Shown: positions 41,901 to 54,130 of the stretch, one piece after another
Position numbering within the stretch: position 1 is the first letter of the stretch
Layout of the letters: the number at the start of each line of letters is the position of its first letter
Origin: Caprella mutica
Lineage: Eukaryota; Arthropoda; Malacostraca; Amphipoda; Caprellidae
Length of the DNA: 64,000 nucleotides
Assembly: GCA_947561585.1 (NCBI GenBank)
Contig: CANNZV010002350.1
Coordinates: forward strand, 1 to 64,000
Reading direction: 5' to 3'
Position numbers and translations under genes: made by a program
Notes under the pieces: generated by a model
The model's database searches: none
What the model saw: the letters and a program-made list of their open reading frames with translations, nothing else
What the model was told of the DNA's origin: nothing

Positions 41901-44900
41901 GAACCTATTTGGGATCATGGCAGTACTTGGACATTTGCAAAAATCTGAAAGTAAGAGTATGTGTTAACATAAATCATATATAGGTCAATTAGAAGCTTTA
42001 AAAGATCAGATTAATTCATGATCTTTGTAAACTCCCACTTTCAAACTACTGCGAGTGTCCGAATACTACAACGTTTTCTATGTTCTATCAGTAACGATTT
42101 TTCTTTTTTGGTAAAATATCCTAAAACTCGGATTATTTTTTACTGCCATTTTCTCCAGATTGAGACCGAGGCTGCCCTGAAGGAAATCATTGAGGAAGAC
42201 CTCTGCCCAGGAGTGAGTGACGAACAGGTCTCCACCATGTGTTGGGCGCTACTCTACGAGGAGGCACGTGATATCAATCCGGGGGAACTGGAGGAGATGA
42301 AGAAGCGAGAACAGGAATTGAAAATGGAGGAGGAGGAGATGAAGAAATTATATAATTATATACTTGAGGTTAGTTTAATCTTCTCCTCACATTGTCTTCA
42401 TTGTGTGATAAGTACGAGCCACGTTCCAAATCTTGATTCGTGAGTTAAAATCTCGAATTGTTAATTAGCTCTTTCAATAAATGAGCTCGCTATATTTGGT
42501 TCATTCCTAGAATCTACCTAGGTATTGAATGTACCACCTTCCAGTGGCACCTACTAGATCCAATAGCAAACAGATTAAGTGTTAAAAACGAAGAGGGGAA
42601 TGTCGTTGATATCAAGATATGATTTTGAATTTAAATTCAATATTTGTTTGATTTTAAGTAAACATAACTAGAAATGTTCTTTATAATTAAATCGATAGAA
42701 ATATAGGTAGAATTTCTTAAACTACTGCTACTACTGTAATGCAATATTAAATCTTTCAAAATAATTGCATAAGTTCATTATAACTTTAAAATGACTTTTG
42801 TCCAAAGGGTACCGTGTACATCGAAGACCTGAAGCAGGAGAAGGTTCTCTCCCAGACACCCTGGGATGTTCTTATTTACAACTACGCCCTCAAACTGAAC
42901 ACAGATTCTCTGACGCTTAACTTGGCCCTCAATTTGCTACAGGTGAGAACAAGAACTTCGCAAAAAAAGGTCACTATTCATTGGTCCGACCCTTCATTAG
43001 TCTGACACCCTTGAAGTACGATACTTTTGCAGTTTATTTATGATATAACATTAAATATATGTACATAGATGGCTTACCGTTCACCGTATCCCCCTGCCAG
43101 GTCATTAAGTAATCATGAAGTGTGCAGTACTACAAACTAGCGGATACAAAATACTACATTAAATAATGAAATTGATTGAGGGATTGCATCCTACTAATTA
43201 ATATTGAGAATAAAATAAGATAAAAAATAAAAAAAAATTATATTATTTAGATCAGTTATTAATTTTGAGTATATCCATTTAATTATAATTACTATTTTAA
43301 GCAAAAGATATAGCGATAAATAACATGAAGAAAGATGTAATTGCCGGACTAATGAGATGTCGGACTAGTAAGGCGTAGAACGGTTGGATGAATGAGACGT
43401 CCCCCACAAATAGAGTAACTACACAAAGAGGAGATATGACACAGTAGCCGATATGACACAGTAGCCGATATGACACAGAAGTCGGTACGACACAGTAGCT
43501 GATATGACACAGTAGTTGATATGACACAGAAGCCCATATGACACAGTAGCTGATATGACACTGCAGCCGATAACATCGGGTACAGTGTCATATCGGTTAC
43601 TGTGTCGTATCGGCGATATGACACTGTAGCTGATATGACACAGGTTAGGAATGATCCTTCCAAGCCTGTGTCATACCGACTACTTTGTCATATCAGCTAC
43701 TGTGTCGTACCGACTACTGTGTCATATCAGCTACTGACTACTGTATCATATCAGCAACTGTGTAGTTCCGACTACTGTGTCATATCAGTTACTGTGTCAT
43801 ATCAGTTACTGTGTTATATCAGCTACTGTGTCATATCAGCTACTGTGTCATATCGGCTACTGTGTCATATCAGCTACTGTGTCGTACCGACTACTGTGTC
43901 ACATATCAGTTACTGTGTTGTATCAGCTACTGTGTCATATCAGCTACTGTGTCATATCGACTACTGTGTCATATCAGCTACTGTGTCGTACCGACTACTG
44001 TGTCATATCAGCTACTGTGTCATATCTGTTACTGTGTCATATCTGCTACTGTGTCATATCTGCTACTGTGTCATATCAGCTACTGTGTCATATCGGTTAC
44101 TGTGTCATATCGGCTACTGTGTCATATCAGCTACTGTGTCATATCGGCTACTGTGTCATATCGGCTACTGTGTCATATCGGTTACTGTGTCATATCTGCT
44201 ACTGTGTCATATCTGCTACTGTGTCATATCTGCTACTGTGTCATATCTGCTACTGTGTCATATCTGCTACTGTGTCATATCGACTACTGTGTCATATCTG
44301 CTACTGTGTCATATCTGCTACTGTGTCATATCTGCTACTGTGTCATATCGACTACTGTGTCATATCTGCTACTGTGTCATATCGACTACTGTGTCATATC
44401 TGCTACTGTGTCATATCGACTACTGTGTCATATCTGCTAATGTGTCATATCTGCAACTGAAAATTTATCCTATATGTATTACATTTTTCGTTACTATGAC
44501 TAATATTGAAATGTGTCGACAGTTCATTGAATATTTTTTCTTCATTGCCCGATTGCTGCTTTACACGAATTTTCTATCAAATAATTGCTTGTAATTTTTG
44601 TCCGTTCAATATTTTTTACCAAATACTATTGATTTATTTTCGAAATAATTAAGATTCAAAAGAGTGGAATATTGTTTTAATTTAGTTTGTACCGTGAAAT
44701 TTTTGTGTATGCAGTAAATTTAATTTTTTAATATTGTAAACTTTCAACGCTAATCATTTAAAGAACTCCATGCAGTGAATTATTAAAATAATAAATATGA
44801 AACAGCCTAGATTGATATTAAGTTTTGCTTTTGAATGGAAAGAAAAAAGAATTCATAGTTCTGTCCCTATAGATATAATTTAGGATAAAAAGTAGAGCGG

Positions 44901-45127
44901 CGGGACAGTCATAGTACTCGGAAAGTGGGGTGGGTGTTACCATAGGCCACGAACCAATTTGAGCTTTGAATATTCAATTTATGTATGTTTTTATTTGGCA
45001 GGAGAAAGTGGTTCGAGACACAGTTTTTGCGGAGATTTTATCGGTGGGTCTGATGAACGCTGCTGAAGACGATATGGAGACACTAGACTACCTAGAAAAA
45101 CTCGTCAACCCGCCTAGACGAGGGTAG
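38964..45127 (+). CDS. Unrecognised six-exon gene with MGC (acylation-type) N terminus
   Basis: Exons joining in frame are 38964-39262, 40279-40374, 41739-41811, 42159-42368, 42808-42942 and 45002-45127, giving 312 aa. All junctions are GT-AG. The start MGCSPSRSD has Gly2 and Cys3, the pattern for N-myristoylation and palmitoylation, so membrane attachment is likely. Residues to about 110 are polar and probably disordered. The middle has SAEERLRKELVDLDSTS and a strongly acidic helical block, GELEEMKKREQELKMEEEEM, which could form a coiled coil. The C-terminal part (EKVLSQTPWDVLIYNYALKL, VFAEILSVGLMNAAEDD) looks helical and globular. I do not recognise a family. Introns 1, 2 and 5 carry a 20-bp satellite, two terminal-array elements and a 17-bp satellite. 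The stop codon lies inside the first unit of a 31-bp tandem repeat. Confidence 0.75.
39443..40248. repeat. 20-bp minisatellite, ~40 copies, in intron 1
   Basis: Unit TTCAAATATGCTCAGACACG. The period is exact with no indel from about 39480 to 40240. The last part has a 60-bp higher-order unit of three variants. The unit has no stop in any forward frame, which creates long spurious frames. Confidence 0.95.
40466..41020. mobile_element. Terminal-array (fold-back) element, family C, copy 1, in intron 2
   Basis: The left end (40466-40576) has about six tandem copies of ATAGTCCGACGCCCCAT. The right end (40918-41016) carries about six copies of the complement. The unique middle includes CCTGGCAGGGGGGTTCGGGG. 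Confidence 0.75.
41277..41583. mobile_element. Short element E, copy 1, in intron 2
   Basis: Runs from ACTAGTGTATTCTCCCGTTA to GGAAATTATTAGTATAGAAT and matches 58966-59262, including ATACCCGTCGTNTAAAAGCG and an (AAAT)n stretch. The ends are weakly inverted. Confidence 0.65.
42972..43402. mobile_element. Terminal-array element, family C, copy 2, opposite orientation, in intron 5
   Basis: Shorter arrays of CATTGGTCCGACCCTTCATT on the left and GCCGGACTAATGAGATGTCG on the right. The middle around 43090-43180 is the complement of the middle of copy 1. Confidence 0.65.
43433..44457. repeat. 17-bp minisatellite with inverted head segment, in intron 5
   Basis: The forward unit TGTGTCATATCAGCTAC is repeated about 46 times from 43667. 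The first part (43433-43573 and 43614-43642) carries the complement, with a short forward run between and a 24-bp spacer at 43643-43666. No forward frame contains a stop, giving long artificial frames. Confidence 0.92.
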
Positions 45128-45253
45128 CTAACTCGTCAACTCGCTTAGACGAGGGTAGCTAACTCGTCAACTCGCCTAGACGAGGGTAGCTAACTCGTCA
45201 ACCCACCTAGACGAGGGTAGCTAACTCGTCAACCCACCTAGACGAGGGTAGCT
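45099..45253. repeat. 31-bp tandem repeat ×5 overlapping the stop codon
   Basis: Unit AACTCGTCAACCCRCCTAG plus ACGAGGGTAGCT. Unit 1 (45099-45129) encodes the last residues LVNPPRRG and the TAG stop of the MGC-start gene; the other four lie in the 3' flank. Confidence 0.95.
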
Positions 45254-45510
45254 AATTGTTCAAGGACAGAATGCAATAAGTGCTAATAGCAAACTAATGT
45301 ATTTTTGTCAAATTATTTAAATATTTAACTACCTTTTTCTTCAATTGCCATGATGACGATGGTAACGAAATCATTAATATTATTATTATTTAGAATTATA
45401 GGTATTTGGTATTATAGGTAGAGTATATCTTATATAATGTATACGGCTTGGTTTAAAATGAATGGTTTCGTTACGATTATTTTTATATTGTTTTGTAAAT
45501 CGGCTCTTAA

Positions 45511-46086
45511 AGGTCCTCTCCAGGCTCCGGGAAAAATATGAGTTTATTACATAATATTATAGAACTAAGGTATACGAACATTATTCCGCATACAATTCGG
45601 TTTAGTATATATTTTATTATTAGCTTTTAAAGTTTTTTAATACTCTGTGAGTAACAATTGAGCGAATCACTAATCTGACGCTGAGAAAGAAGATTGTACA
45701 CTCTTTGTTTTGATTTCAAATTTAGATTTTTAAACAAACAATAAGTTTTTGGCCTTCTTTTTAAGATATTAATTGTTTTTAAAAGTATATAAACGTTTCT
45801 ATAATAAGTTTATCCAAATTTAAACTTTTAAACGAATAATAAATAGATTTATTAAACCAAATACCTAGTTGACAACCAAAACAAATGGTGTACATTCTTC
45901 TTCTTCAGACTGAAAATTAGAAAGTCGGAAGTAAAGTAGGATTTGTAGAGTTTGGATTATAAAAAACTTTAAAAGCATATAAAATTAAAAATCTGCTATC
46001 AAATTTTATGGGGTTTGCAGTAAAATGATAAGAAACATTAGCCTCGTTGATTTAAACAATAAAAAAAATTTGCTTGGAGAGGACCT
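45511..46086. mobile_element. TTAA-type MITE family P, intact copy (576 bp)
   Basis: AGGTCCTCTCCAGGCTCCGG to GCTTGGAGAGGACCT, flanked by TTAA at 45507-45510 and 46087-46090. Aligns along its length with 30985-31575. Confidence 0.85.
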
Positions 46087-46669
46087 TTAATCAACCTACA
46101 AATACGAACTTTTTCAAGTGATATTCAATAAAAAAATTGTATTCATTTTGTAAAATGTCAAATTTTAATAAATAGTTAGAATACTTAAATAAAATATGAT
46201 GATGTGTTTCATTAATAGAAATTTGAAGATAAATAAATAAATAGAAATGTGAATTTAGTACATACTATATAAAGAAAGAATTACTTATTAAAAATTAATA
46301 TGTAACATGTACTTGTAATTTTATTATATATTTAAACATACATTTATTATCCGTAAGTTCTTTATTATTTTAAAATTCTGTCGTTTATCTTAAACTATTT
46401 ATCTTAAATGTATTAAGCAAATTATTCTTATATGTACATTTAACTGTTTAATATTTTCATACCTATAATATTATATACATAAGAGATACGTAATTGCAGA
46501 ATATGTAAGCTTGATAAAAAGAATTTTACAAGTTTCTTTGTCTCTGCTCATCCATTTAGAAATATTTCACTCGTAGGATAATTATGTCACAAGATTTATA
46601 ATCTCATTTGTCTTCTTCTCAAAGGAATTAAATCTGAGAGTTGAATCCTGAATGTTCTCTTTCCAATTC

Positions 46670-47130
46670 TCTCCTCAAAATGCCGGACTCTTTTCTCCCT
46701 CTGCATCAAGAATTAAAACTCGGATGTGCATTTGACTGGCGCGTTTTCTCAAGATACGCACGCCGACTCTCATTTGCCGCCTAATACCCGCCATTCGACT
46801 TTTTTCCGGACGAGCAATCGTGCAAAAGTTGAGCGGCGCAATTAGCGTTTATTCCACGATCTGCAGTCGATGGAGCTGGAAGATCTTTTTGTTATGCCCA
46901 AAACAGAAGTTCCTTGTTGAGCTGAAGCGGCGGGCGCCATCATTCCCATGCATGGGAGGTGATGCTAGACACTACCGTCAGGTGACGTTAGGTACCGCAA
47001 TCTAGCCGCTACTGCAAGAGAGCCCTAGGGTTGAGATTGCAATGCGTGTAGATGGGGGTTAGGCCCCTAGGGGTCTGGTGATCGAGTTAATGGGGCTGTG
47101 GGCCACAGAGAAAGCTACCAAAACACAACA
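46670..47130. other. GC-richer island, function unknown
   Basis: Noticeably richer in G+C and CpG than its surroundings (GAGCGGCGCAATTAGCG, GAAGCGGCGGGCGCCATC). No convincing exon was found. It could be a promoter, a non-coding exon or an old insertion. Confidence 0.35.
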
Positions 47131-49066
47131 AAAAGACAACTAATGCAAAGTGAGGAGAGCAAGCGCTACGAGCCAACTTGACGCTTAAATGAGGCGGCTG
47201 ATGGAAGTTCTTTGTCCACATTAGGGTTTGGGGGGCACCATGTCATTCACATAATATGGAGTTTTGAATTGCTATACACACTATTTGGGAAACATATGCG
47301 TTATATCGGAAAGGAAACCTGTACCTTTAGAGGTGGGAAACTCTTTACTTTAAATAGCTTTGGAAATATTTACTTATATTGTCTTGGAAATTTTTTCCCA
47401 TATAGTTATTGAGATCTTTACTTTAAAGAGGTTGAAAACATCATAGAAATATTATTTAATTAATGAACCTATTACCTAGAATGTTTCTTGGTAGGATCAT
47501 CATATAAGAAACTTCTTATTACTAACAACTTTGGAATGTGGCTGTAATTAATTATTTAATAGACCAGCAAGTTACTTAATTAAGTAAGTTATTGCAGTGA
47601 TAGACCGTTAATTTGGCCTAAGTTAGCTCAGCCAATTCCATCTATATGGATTACTTATTACGAAGTTTAATTGGCTTTTCGGCAATGGGGACTAGCGGCT
47701 ACAGAAATAGACTCTCATTGTACTAGTAAGGAAGCAAGAAACTGATCAAAATACAAAAATGTAATCTATAGATTCATATTTGTAAATTCCTTGAATACTT
47801 TATGTGGTTTGAGTGAATAATTAAAAATTTGGTATCAATTATAACGTAACCTGCAATTTCTATGAATAATTAGTGTTTTCAAGCTATTATAGGGTACATA
47901 TATTCGTCTTATAATTTATATATTATCTATACAGTTCAATCATTTGGTTATTTTCTATCAATGAATAAAATTAAAACTACATACTGTATTTTTTGTCAAT
48001 TTTAATGAAATCATATTGTTACATCGACAGTATATCAACCAAACATAAAATGGATTTTTCCCATTTGACGACCTCCACTAAATTCAATTTAAATTTATTT
48101 TCTCTTAAGTACTTTTGTCCATAGGATCCGAAAATCATAACCGTTTTCTGTAGAAGCTAATACTTTTTGAGATATGAGGGTTTAAAGTTATTTATTCCCT
48201 ATGTATTACTGAAGGATTGAGAACTTTGAAAAGTTTAATTATTAATTTGTATGGAAGGGATGTCTAAAAATAGAAATTGGTTCAAATCCAAATAGGCAAA
48301 CCACTGATTCGTTCAGAAAGATAACAATTAGCAGTTCCTTTCAGTTCATCTATCTTCTGTTGATTATAAATAACCTGAGGCAAGTTATTAATTAAGATTT
48401 TAATCAGAAGCAATTAGGCTTACCGTTAGGTAGGCAATGCATACGATGTTCTGCCAAAGCATTAACCACCAGAGTCTTTAATATCTACCCAATGCTATTC
48501 CTATGGGGAAAGTACAGCTGTCACGCGTTCAGAGTTTTGATGGCTGAGCTATAATTCGCCTGGGGTTTGGTGGTCTGTATTCTAATCATCAGAGTCTGCT
48601 TGTGACAGACCACTTAGCGCACCTAGGGACGCTTGGCGCACCTAGGGACGCTTGGTCTTTGCGCCTCATATCCTCACGATTGGGACGCACTTCCTTTTAT
48701 CGGAACACTTTATAGACACATCTATATAGATAAAATTAAGTCATCGTCTTGTATTCACAACTATTTGATTCTAACCGTTATTGGCATGACAGAGCATATT
48801 TATAAGCAAACATACTCTTTGCATTGACATGGATACTGTTTCAATGTCCATCGTATTATGGATACTCTTCCCCCCTCTGTACCATGGATACGGTTTCCCA
48901 CCGTATCATGGATACACTCTATTACTGTGCCTAAGTAGTAGCGTAGAGACTCAGGAGGACAAAACAGAGGCCATTAAGCAGTCTCTTTCAAGACCCTGAG
49001 GGCCTATTCAACTAGTCCACCACACTCATTAGCGTCCTAATTAATTCCTGCAGAGGGGGAGGGGGA
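47131..49066. other. Intergenic DNA without recognised gene
   Basis: No protein-like frame. Small local repeats only: two copies of GCGCACCTAGGGACGCTTGG near 48617-48655, and TATCATGGATAC-type repeats at 48830-48915. Confidence 0.5.
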
Positions 49067-49118
49067 TGACGTCACAAAGTGGTGAGAGTGACGTCACACA
49101 ACGGTGTGAGTGACGTCA
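49067..49118. promoter_or_regulatory. Cluster of three CRE-type palindromes
   Basis: TGACGTCA at 49067-49074, 49089-49096 and 49111-49118, each followed by CA or TA and separated by GTGAGAG or GTGTGAG. A fourth lies at 49556-49563. No adjacent gene was identified. Confidence 0.4.
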
Positions 49119-49670
49119 TATTGTACTGGGTGTACTTAATATTGAGTGTTTTCCGTGGAGTTTTGAATATCACTTGACAGTACCATTAAAATTACTCTTA
49201 TGAAATTGTTTCTAATTATTTAAAAGCCTTTGGATTTCCGAAATCCTTTCAATATCGGATGTGAAATGACGAGTTCGTAACAATAAAATTTTCCAATTGA
49301 AAGAATAAAATCACTTGACTCCTATAGGTAGGTACAATGTGTATCTTCTTCAGGTGCACAGTGTTCCAACTACAGGTGCACACACACAGTGTCCCTATTC
49401 AGTTACATAGTGTACCTATATCGTCTCAGTTCGTCATATGCCAATACCATATGTCGTCCAGGACAGCCCACCAATCACTGTCCTTTATCCACTCTGTCAT
49501 CCAATCATAACAACTCTCAACATTTTTATCCACCAATCACCCTGTCAGTCGGTAGTGACGTCATCGAATTATCTGCCAATACAGGCCATGTTTACCAATA
49601 GTTTGTGATGTATTTGATTTTATTGGAGTTGATAAAGTGGCGGAAAAGTGAAAAGATAAACTTTTAAAGA

Positions 49671-50197
49671 AATACCTAGTTGATGAGGTACCTAGTGGAT
49701 GAGGTACCTAGTGGATGAGGAACTAGTTGATGAGGTACCTAGTGGATGAGGTACTTAGTGGATGAGGTACCTAGTGGATGAGGTACCTAGTGGATGAGGA
49801 ACTAGTTGATGAGGTACCTAGTGAATGAAGTACTTAGTGGATGAGGTACTTAGTGGATGAGGTACCTAGTGGATGAGGAACTAGTTGATGAGGTACCTAG
49901 TGGATGAGGTACCTAGTGGATGAGGTACCTAGTGGATGAGGTACTTAGTGGATGAGGTACTTAGTGTATGAGGTACCTAGTGGATGAGGTACCTAGTGGA
50001 TGAGGTACCTAGTGGATGAGGTACCTAGTGGATGAGGTACCTAGTGGATGAGGAACTAGTTGATGAGGTACCTAGTGGATGAGGTACTTAGTGGATGAGG
50101 TACCTAGTGGATGAGGTACCTAGTGGATGAGGTACCTAGTGGATGAGGTACCTAGTGGATGAGGTACCTAGTGGATGAGGTACCTAGTGAATAAAGT
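49671..50197. repeat. 16-bp minisatellite, ~33 copies
   Basis: Unit GTACCTAGTGGATGAG. A 15-bp variant, GATGAGGAACTAGTT, recurs about every 78-79 bp in the first half, suggesting a five-unit higher-order repeat. Confidence 0.95.
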
Positions 50198-50204
50198 AAT
50201 TGTG

Positions 50205-52348
50205 GATAACGTCACAGTACCTCATTTAACATCACAGTACCTCACTTAACGTCATAGTACCTCACTTAACGTCAGAGTACCTCATTTAACATCACAGTAC
50301 CTCACTTAACGTCACAGTACCTCACTTAACGTCACAGTACCTCACTTAACGTCACAGTACCTCACTTAACGTCACAGTACCTCACTTAACGTTACAGTAC
50401 CTCACTTAACGTCACAGTACCTCACTTATCGTCACAGTACCTCACTTAACGTCACAGTACCTCACTTAACATCACAGTACCTCACTCAACGTCACAGTAC
50501 CTCACTCAACGTCACAGTACCTCACTTAACGTCACAGTACCTCACTCAACGTCACAGTACCTCACTTAACGTCACAGTACCTAACTTAACGTCACAGTAC
50601 CTCACTTAACGTCTCAGTATCTGACTCTACGTCACAGTACCTCACTTAACATCACATTACCTCACTTAACGTCACAGTACCTCACTTAACGTCACAGTAC
50701 CTCACTTAACGTCACAGTACCTCACTTAACGTCACAGTACCTAACTTAACGTCACAGTACCTCACTTAACATCACATTACCTCACTTAACGTCACAGTAC
50801 CTCACTTAACGTCACAGTACCTCACTTAACGTCACAGTACCTAACTTAACGTCACAGTACCTCACTTAACATCACATTACCTCACTTAACGTCACAGTAC
50901 CTAACTTAACGTCACAGTACCTCACTTAACATCACATTACCTCACTTAACGTCACAGTACCTAACTTAACGTCACAGTACCTCACTTAACAGCACAGTAC
51001 CTCACTTATCGTCACAGTACCTCACTTAACGTCACAGTACCTCACATAACGTCAAAGTACCTCACTTAACGTCACAGTACCTCACTCAACGTCACAGTAC
51101 CTCACTCAACGTCACAGTACCTCACTCAACGTCACAGTACCTCACTTAACGTCACAGTACCTCACTCAACGTCACAGTACTTCACTCAACGTCACAGTAC
51201 CTCACTTAACGTCACAGTACCTCACTCAACGTCACAGTACCTCACTTAACGTCACAGTACCTCACTCAACGTCACAGTACCTAACTTAACGTCACAGTAC
51301 CTCACTTAACGTCACAGTACCTCTCTCAACGTCACAGTACCCCACTTAACGTCACAGTACTTCACTTAACGTCACAGTACCTCACTTAACATCACAGTAC
51401 CTCACTTAACGTCACAGTACCTCACTTAACGTCAGAGTACCTTACTCAACGTCACATTACCTCACTCAACGTCACAGTACCTCACTTAACGTCACAGTAC
51501 CTCACTTAACGTCACAGTACCTCACTTAACGTCAAAGTACCTCACTTAACATCACAGTACCTCACTCAACGTCACAGTACCTCACTTAATGTCACAGTAC
51601 CTCACTTAACGTCACAGTACCTCACTTAACGTCACAGTACTTCACTTAACGTCACAGTACCTCACTTGACGTCACAGTACCTCACTTAACGTCACAGTAC
51701 CTCAACCAACGTCACAGTACCTCACTTAACGTCACAGTACCTCACATAACGTCAAAGTACCTCACTTAACGTCACAGTACCTCACTCAACGTCACAGTAC
51801 CTCACTCAACGTCACAGTACCTCACTCAACGTCACAGTACCTCACTTAACGTCACAGTACCTCACTCAACGTCACAGTACTTCACTCAACGTCACAGTAC
51901 CTCACTTAACGTCACAGTACCTCACTCAACGTCATAGTACCTCACTCAACGTCACAGTACCTCACTTAATTAACGTCACAGTACCTCACTCAACGTCACA
52001 GTACCTCACTTAACGTCACAGTACCTCACTCAACGTCACAGTACCTCACTTAATGTCACAGTTTCTCACTTAACGTCACAGTACCTCACTTAATGTCACA
52101 GTACCTCACTTAACGTCACAGTACCTCACTTAACGTCACAGTACCTCACTTAACGTCACAGTACCTCACTTGACGTCACAGTACCTCACTTAACGTCACA
52201 GTACCTCACTTAACGTCACAGTACCTCACTTAACGTCACAGTACCTCACTTAACGTCACAGTACCTCATTTAAAGTTACAGTACCTCACTTAATGTCACA
52301 GTACCTCACTTAACGTCACAGTACCTCATTTAAAGTTACAGTACCTCA
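50205..52348. repeat. 20-bp satellite, ~107 copies
   Basis: Unit CAGTACCTCACTTAACGTCA. It stays in phase for about 1.75 kb until a 4-bp TTAA insertion near 51967. Point variants recur in blocks (CTCACATAAC with GTCAAAGTAC at 51041 and 51741), showing internal duplications. Confidence 0.97.
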
Positions 52349-52870
52349 CTTAGCTTGGTGTTACCTCACTTAGCGTGGTATTGCCTCATTTAGCGTGGTG
52401 TTACCTTACTCAGCGTTGCTTTACCTCACTTAGCGTTGCTTTATCTCATTTAGCGTGTTGGTACCTACCTAAGAGTAGTATTATCTCACTTAGCATGGTA
52501 TCTCCTCACTTAGCGTTGCTTTAACTCACTTAGCGTCGCTTTACCTCACTTAGCTTTGCTTTACCTCACTTAGCGTTGCTTTAACTCACTTAGCGTCGCT
52601 TTACCTCACTTAGCGTTGCTTTATCTCATTTAGCGTGGTGTTACCTATCTTAGCGTGGTTTTACTTTTACCCCACTTTGCTTTGTTTTTACTCGCTTAGC
52701 GTAGCTTTACCTCACTTAGCGCCCCTCTCTCTCTCGCTTAGCGCCAGTCTGCTGATCAGTATGCGCGTAGCGAAAGTGTTTTACCTCACTTAGCGCCACT
52801 CTCCCTCACTTAGCGCCACTCTCCCTCGCTTAGCGCCACTCTCCCTCGCTTAGCGCCCCTCTGCTGATCA
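52349..52870. repeat. Diverged 19/20-bp array continuing the previous satellite
   Basis: Units keep the core CCTCACTTAGCG while the other half changes from CACAGTA to TTGCTTTA and then to CCACTCTC. A longer block, CTGCTGATCAGTATGCGCGT, appears twice (52749 and 52861). Confidence 0.85.
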
Positions 52871-54015
52871 GTATGCGCGTAGTGCGAGTGTTCTTATTGC
52901 CGCGACTGTCTCGTTACGAGTATCTCCATCAGAGAGCAGCTGTGGCCAATCACCGCCTCTCTTACATACATATTAGCCAATTATCACTCATCTTACTGCC
53001 GCCTCAGCCAATCACAAGCTGTGCCTATGCTAAACAACCAATTAGCATCATCTTAATAAAGTCATCTGATCTATTAAAAGACTGATGCATGTTATCCTCT
53101 TAATTACTTGCAGTGATGAATTGATTTATTCTATGGAATGCCTGCCCTGGCATTTAATTAACTACAGTTAGCGTACTGTTATTAGGTATCCTATTTCAGC
53201 GGTGCTTTAACATCAAGGTTTGTGTGTTCAGGTTTTTTGTGAGGAGCATGACAATCTGTTTACTATATCATTGCCTCAGCAATATCAGTTTCTCTTACAT
53301 TAATTGATCAGTCAAACAGTCTGAGAGAGACTCCATTATTTGCTTTGTATCAGCACACACACACAACAAAAGACGACACAATTTCCCAAAAATCATCAAA
53401 CAACTATCCCACCGGATCACATGGGTCGCTTTTTGTCTCATTTCCAAAGCTAACAAATTTGCTATTTTGTGTGAACGATAGCCATGACTTGCACTATTGC
53501 AAATTGCCTAATAATTAACCGTGGTTAACGCAACAGGATCACTTACCATCGACTTTCCGCAAAATAGGCATAGTCGCGGTACAAAAGACTGCACGTGTGA
53601 CTTCGGCACATTGAAACGCTCTGGCGAGTTAAGCGATCTGACGAGTTAAAGTGATTGAAGCGAGATGGTGCAAGTTCTTCAAAGTTAATGGGAATACTCC
53701 TAGCCACAATGTTAGAATTGGCCTGAGTAGTTAGGTCATGTGGTGCTCAATGTAGCGCACTAATTCAATGGCAGTCGTTAGTTGCAGTTCTCTTTATGCG
53801 CTTTATTTAACTTCACCTCCAGTCATTAGAGGTCTATTTCCTCTGCAATGAAGTGCGCCTATTGCCCGCCTCGCTAAGATTGCTTGGCAAATGGCCCGCT
53901 TAAATGCTAGAGGGGGAGTGCGCTGCCATTTCTCCAACTCAACTTCCTATTAACACTTATTAAATGCGTACTTTTGATAGAGTGTATCAAAGATTCTGTA
54001 TCTTTGTGTATGATT
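52871..54015. other. Intergenic DNA, no gene seen
   Basis: Mixed-composition sequence with a CAATCA-type recurrence (GCCAATCACC, CCAATTATCAC, CCAATCACAAG) at 52940-53045. No supported frame. Confidence 0.5.
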
Positions 54016-54130
54016 GTATCACTCATACGAAACCATGATGTATCACTCATACGAAACCATGATGTATCACTGATACGATACGAAACCATGATGTATCACT
54101 GTTACGAAATCATGCTGTATCACTGATACA
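54016..54130. repeat. 24-bp tandem repeat, ~4-5 copies
   Basis: Unit GTATCACTCATACGAAACC plus ATGAT, with later copies diverged (TGATACGATACG, TGTTACGAAATC). Confidence 0.9.

Noticed and set aside
43602..44594. Up to 330-codon frames in the 17-bp array
   Set aside because: All three forward frames are open and repetitive, as expected from a stop-free 17-bp unit.
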